Assembly: GCA_003696125.1 (NCBI GenBank)
Contig: RFHZ01000078.1
Location: 1-7,111, forward strand
Source: Nitrospinota bacterium
Lineage (GTDB): Bacteria > Tectomicrobia > Entotheonellia > J063
DNA length: 7,111 bases
Direction: 5' to 3'
Position numbers and translations under genes: made by a program
Notes under the pieces: generated by a model
What the model was told of the DNA's origin: nothing
The model's input: only the letters and a program-made list of their open reading frames with translations
Databases searched by the model: none
Shown here: positions 7,034-7,111 of the stretch, piece after piece
How the letters are laid out: every line of letters begins with the position of its first letter
Numbering within the stretch: the first letter of the stretch is position 1

Positions 7034-7111
7034 AGAACTTGGGAAGGGAGAGGTATCATTCCCTGGTTAGAAACGGTTCCCGGATTCCTGGTAAGCGCTT
7101 CTCTCCCAGCG

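Noticed and set aside
7041-7111. Open frames on the plus strand after the divergent promoter
   Set aside because: Frames are open but contain no ATG, GTG or TTG start with a usable ribosome site in this short stretch. It may be leader sequence only. The GGGAA/TTCCC pairing (7041-7063) is too weak to call.
1-7111. CRISPR arrays, tRNA or rRNA genes, insertion sequences or attachment sites
   Set aside because: None seen. There are no regularly spaced repeats, no transposase-like protein and no cloverleaf-like sequence; the window is almost entirely coding.

Overview
The window is bacterial, and every recognisable gene is on the minus strand. The sequence is moderately GC-rich by eye. Read in the direction of transcription (right to left), it holds a compact tryptophan block trpC-trpF-trpB-trpA. 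A CHASE2-type membrane adenylate cyclase gene follows 6 bases later. Next comes a metallo-beta-lactamase-fold protein that best fits the class II cyclic-nucleotide phosphodiesterases. At the left edge is the first 49 codons of a secreted TPR protein. Architectures like this cyclase (CHASE2, three membrane helices, class III cyclase, short C-terminal tail) are common in deep-branching Gram-negative lineages such as Nitrospirota, Methylomirabilota and Desulfobacterota. That placement is a guess; no rRNA or other marker gene is present.

Right edge (6903-7111): a divergent regulatory region. A promoter for trpC points left (TTGACA, 17 bases, TAGACT) and leaves a leader of only about 40 bases, too short for a classical attenuator or T-box. 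A second, near-consensus promoter points right (TTGACT, 16 bases, TATAAT) and serves a gene beyond the window. The spacer of that second promoter is occupied by a perfect 7+7 palindrome, with a third copy of its half-site just after the -10 box, which looks like a repressor operator.

Trp block (3485-6902): indole-3-glycerol phosphate synthase, phosphoribosylanthranilate isomerase and both tryptophan synthase subunits. Together they take phosphoribosylanthranilate to tryptophan. Start and stop codons overlap by 8, 14 and 1 bases, so translation is probably coupled. trpE, trpG and trpD are absent from the window.

Signalling part (1-3478): the cyclase is placed like the last gene of the trp operon. 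Its predicted product senses something outside the cytoplasmic membrane and makes cAMP inside. The phosphodiesterase gene that follows has its own good promoter (TTGACC, 17 bases, TATAGT) and would remove the same messenger. A synthesis/degradation pair for cAMP next to tryptophan genes is the most interesting feature of the window. A functional link between cAMP and tryptophan is not shown by the sequence. Two genes (trpF and the phosphodiesterase) have longest-ORF starts that are probably wrong; corrected starts are given. The TPR gene has no ATG start and is easily missed.
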